Shown in pieces: positions 51,666 through 53,747 of a stretch of DNA of 53,747 bases. Positions within the stretch are counted from its first letter, which is position 1. Each line of letters begins with the position of its first letter. The translations under genes were made by a program, and so were the position numbers. The notes beneath the pieces were generated by a model, which worked only from the letters and a program-made list of their open reading frames with translations, did not search any database and was not told where the DNA came from. Origin of the DNA: Rhizobium pisi (lineage in GTDB: Bacteria; Pseudomonadota; Alphaproteobacteria; Rhizobiales; Rhizobiaceae); assembly GCF_003938655.1 (NCBI RefSeq), contig NZ_RJJT01000035.1, positions 1 through 53,747 on the forward strand, written 5' to 3'.

Positions 51666-52559
51666 CTAGTGTGTCTCCTGCTCCCCGACATGCGCGAGCA
51701 AATGCCCAATGAAACGAGTGAGTTTTGGGAGCGGTCTTCGATCCTGTCGATGCACGATATGGACCGCGCGCGGTTCGGGCAGATAAGTTTGCAGGACTGA
51801 AATCAGTGCCCCGCTCGCCAGGTCCTGAGCCACCAGAACCTCGGGCTGCAGTAACAACCCCGCCCCGGCCAGCGCAGCCATACGCAATCCGTTGCCGTCA
51901 TTGCATGTGAAAGACGGTTCGATTGGTGGTTGCACCTCATCCCAGCCTTTCAGTTTCCAGGCATTACGGCTGTTCCATACCGTGTGAGAAAGGCAGTGAT
52001 GCGCGCTAAGATCGTGCGGAGTCTGTGGATGGCCATGCCGGGCTAGATAGTCCGGCGACGCACAGATCACCATGCGATACATCGTCAACGGTTTTGCTAC
52101 TAGGTCGACATCACCCAGCTCGCCGATGCGGATGGCCATATCAAATCCCTCGTCAATAAGATCGACGACGCGATTGCTTAATTCCAGTTCAATATGCACA
52201 AGCGGATAGGTCCGCTGGAACGTCGCCACCAGAGGAGCGATGACGCATGAACCAAAGGTGATCGGAGCGCTGATACGCAACGTGCCCGATGGTGATGCAC
52301 GCAGTCGTTCGATCGACATCTCGGCCACGCGTACATATTCGAGGGCGCGCTTGGAGTCTTCGTAATACACGCGACCGGCATCCGTTAGTCCTTGGCGTCG
52401 TGTGGTGCGCTCAAGCAAGCGCGCGCCAAGGCTGTCTTCAAGCTGGCGCACATATTTTCCAACCATGACAGCCGACATTTCAAGCCGTTGCGCAGCCTCG
52501 GTGAAATTGCCTCCTTCCACAACGGCAACGAAGGTTTCCATGGCGCGTAATCGATCCAT
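51666..52559 (-). CDS. LysR-family transcriptional regulator
   Basis: A 297-residue protein with the LysR HTH (MDRLRAMETFVAVVEGGNFT, then SAVMVGKYVRQLEDSLGARL) and a periplasmic-binding-type effector domain (SGTLRISAPITFGSCVIAPL). The start at 52559 gives the usual MDRLxAMETF beginning; the frame extends to 52601 without a ribosome site. It is divergent from the SDR gene with a 106-bp gap, the normal LysR-target arrangement. The codon usage and AT-richer spacer differ from the rhizobial background, which suggests transfer. Confidence 0.9.
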   Translation of the reverse strand: MDRLRAMETFVAVVEGGNFTEAAQRLEMSAVMVGKYVRQLEDSLGARLLERTTRRQGLTDAGRVYYEDSKRALEYVRVAEMSIERLRASPSGTLRISAPITFGSCVIAPLVATFQRTYPLVHIELELSNRVVDLIDEGFDMAIRIGELGDVDLVAKPLTMYRMVICASPDYLARHGHPQTPHDLSAHHCLSHTVWNSRNAWKLKGWDEVQPPIEPSFTCNDGNGLRMAALAGAGLLLQPEVLVAQDLASGALISVLQTYLPEPRAVHIVHRQDRRPLPKLTRFIGHLLAHVGEQETH

Positions 52560-52665
52560 ATTGCTAACCACCAGTTCGCGAACAACGAAGCTATGGCACA
52601 TTTATTATCTCAATGGTTCGGTAAATGATAGCGGCGCTTCAGGCTGAATTTGAAAGGAATATTCT

Positions 52666-53274
52666 ATGAAGATCGTTGTAATCGGCGCCAGTGGCGATGT
52701 AGGTCGCTTCGTGGTGGAAGAACTTGCGCGCGATGGTAAGCACGACATCATTCGTGTCGGTCGCACCCAGGGTGATTACCAGGTCGACATCGCGAGTGAT
52801 GAAAGCGTGGATGCGCTGTTCAAGAAGATTGGACGGATTGATGCCATCATCGTTGCTGCAGGCAATGTCATCCTGGCGCCGATCGCAGAAATGACGACGG
52901 CCAACTTCCACAAAGGCTTGCAAGACAAGCTGCTAAGTCAGGTGCGCGTTGCACTGGTTGGTCAGCATTACCTGAATGACCGAGGGTCGATCACGCTGAC
53001 CTCCGGCATCGCTGTTGATGAGCCGATTGCGCAAGGCTCTAACGCCGCAACCTCCAACGCCGGGATCGAGGGGTTCGTCCGTGCCGCCGCCTGCGATTTC
53101 TCGCGAGGCATCCGTATCAATGCAGTAAGCCCGACAATGCTAACGGAATCGATGGACCGCTTTGGTCCGTTCTTTCCCGGTAATGAAAGCGTCTCGGGAG
53201 CTCGTGTCGCAATGGCCTATAGACGCAGCGTTGAAGGCGTGCTGACCGGGCGCGTATACCGGGTCGGCCACTGA
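52666..53274 (+). CDS. Atypical short-chain dehydrogenase/reductase
   Basis: A 202-residue Rossmann protein with the nucleotide motif GASGDVG (8-14), VAAGN, a serine in LTSGI and the RINAVSPT motif. The catalytic YxxxK is missing: the place where Tyr and Lys should be reads SNAATSNAGIEGF. Members of this short SDR group with the same change are common beside LysR genes, so function other than classical reduction, or use of other residues, must be considered. AAGGAA precedes the ATG. It is the likely target of the divergent LysR regulator. Confidence 0.85.
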   Translation: MKIVVIGASGDVGRFVVEELARDGKHDIIRVGRTQGDYQVDIASDESVDALFKKIGRIDAIIVAAGNVILAPIAEMTTANFHKGLQDKLLSQVRVALVGQHYLNDRGSITLTSGIAVDEPIAQGSNAATSNAGIEGFVRAAACDFSRGIRINAVSPTMLTESMDRFGPFFPGNESVSGARVAMAYRRSVEGVLTGRVYRVGH

Positions 53275-53632
53275 GTTGAAGGCCAATGGCGCTCCAACTG
53301 CCGCGATAAGTGCTTGAGCCTGGGTGTCGCGGGTGTCGGAACTCCGCGCCACTCCAATCTTTCGTGAGCGCTTCACGGGCCTGAACGCTCTGAAGAAGGA
53401 TCCTGCTGAAGTCAGATCTGCGGTAGTCCATGACCGCTTCGGGCGAGAGGCGGACATTGATGGCATTTGCCACATAATTCCGGGAAAGTCAGGCTTGAGC
53501 GGTCGGTTCCATGGGACGTGCCGGGCAGGTCGGGTTTGTCGGCGAAGCCACAGAGAGATAGGTCGTTCCAGAAGTTGGTCTTTTGGTTCAGGGCGATCCG
53601 ACGACCGCCCATTCGAACCCGTCGCCAGTCAG
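53275..53632. other. About 360 bp without a supportable gene
   Basis: Frames of 79-118 codons on the minus strand (for example 53412-53651) show no known family and overlap one another. Nothing regulatory was recognised. It separates the SDR gene from the lipoprotein fragment at the edge. Confidence 0.4.
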
Positions 53633-53747
53633 CTATTTGGCCACGTGCCACACTCCTCCAACGCCATCGCCGTTGGCTTCACCGGCTTTCTTATCCTCGA
53701 CATAGGTGTAAAGCGGCTTACCCTCATAGGCCCACATCTCTTTGCCA
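53633..53747 (-). CDS. C terminus of a Yx(FWY)xxD-repeat secreted lipoprotein (partial)
   Basis: Read leftward from the window edge the frame gives KEMWAYEGKPLYTYVEDKKA and ends GVGGVWHVAK before TAG. This is the closing repeat of the small COG4315 lipoprotein family, with its WxYxGKPLYxYxxD motif and the final WHVAK. The N-terminal signal and first repeat lie outside the window. The family is periplasmic or outer-membrane bound with no known function. Confidence 0.8.
   Translation of the reverse strand, partial: GKEMWAYEGKPLYTYVEDKKAGEANGDGVGGVWHVAK

Overview
The window reads as high-GC alphaproteobacterial DNA, most likely from Rhizobium (R. leguminosarum/etli group) or a close relative. 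Supporting signs are betaine-type ABC transport, a GTTC-N7-GTTC LexA box in front of imuA-imuB-dnaE2, a CIRCE element in front of a groES start, many GGDEF/EAL proteins, TadE/TadG-like proteins and several small orphan proteins of a kind I associate with rhizobia. No replication genes, rRNA, tRNA or CRISPR array were seen, so the replicon cannot be stated. All family names are from reading translations by eye; no search was run.

Region 1 (1-8231) is a compact divergent catabolic locus. Leftward it encodes an FMN/FAD/Fe-S amine-demethylase-like oxidoreductase, a DMSP-lyase-like cupin and ETF beta (cut by the window edge). Rightward it encodes a TetR regulator, a pyrroline-5-carboxylate-reductase-like protein and a complete glycine-betaine/choline-type ABC importer, closed by a strong terminator. 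A 60-bp interrupted palindrome lies between the two arms. Import, oxidative demethylation through ETF, and local control are all present, so the locus probably handles a methylated onium compound (proline betaine, dimethylglycine or DMSP type). About 1 kb without a recognisable gene follows.

Region 2 (9253-20721) holds an AraC regulator, a YdeP/FdhF-type molybdoenzyme with a coupled winged-helix protein, and two membrane c-di-GMP enzymes (CHASE4-GGDEF-EAL and 5TM-PAS-PAS-GGDEF). Next is a stretch of relics (aldehyde dehydrogenase, chemoreceptor, IS630-type transposase), then a divergent EF-G-like GTPase.

Region 3 (21163-31620) starts with a DUF4142 / cupredoxin / ECF sigma operon behind an ECF-type promoter. 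It continues with a ParD antitoxin and truncated ParE, an SRAP (HMCES/YedK) protein, a GGDEF-EAL protein followed by an orphan sugar-binding protein, a TetR/quinone-oxidoreductase pair with tandem operators, a dienelactone-hydrolase-like protein and a carboxymuconolactone decarboxylase.

Region 4 (31827-40700) holds three TadE/TadG-like genes, two envelope proteins of unknown role, and an amino-acid catabolic cluster: a second ProC-like protein, a XRE-cupin regulator, an omega-amino-acid:pyruvate aminotransferase, an Lrp/AsnC regulator and diaminopropionate ammonia-lyase.

Region 5 (40.7-53.7 kb) is accessory and scarred. It carries a truncated hydrolase, a possible Usg fragment, CIRCE plus truncated groES, a run of small orphan genes (SPW, response regulator, PRC-barrel and others), a NUDIX protein and the SOS mutagenesis operon imuA-imuB-imuC. 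Opposite that operon lie a frameshifted zinc-ribbon-like gene and a dinB cut after 42 codons, then a LysR/SDR pair that looks acquired. A lipoprotein fragment ends the window.
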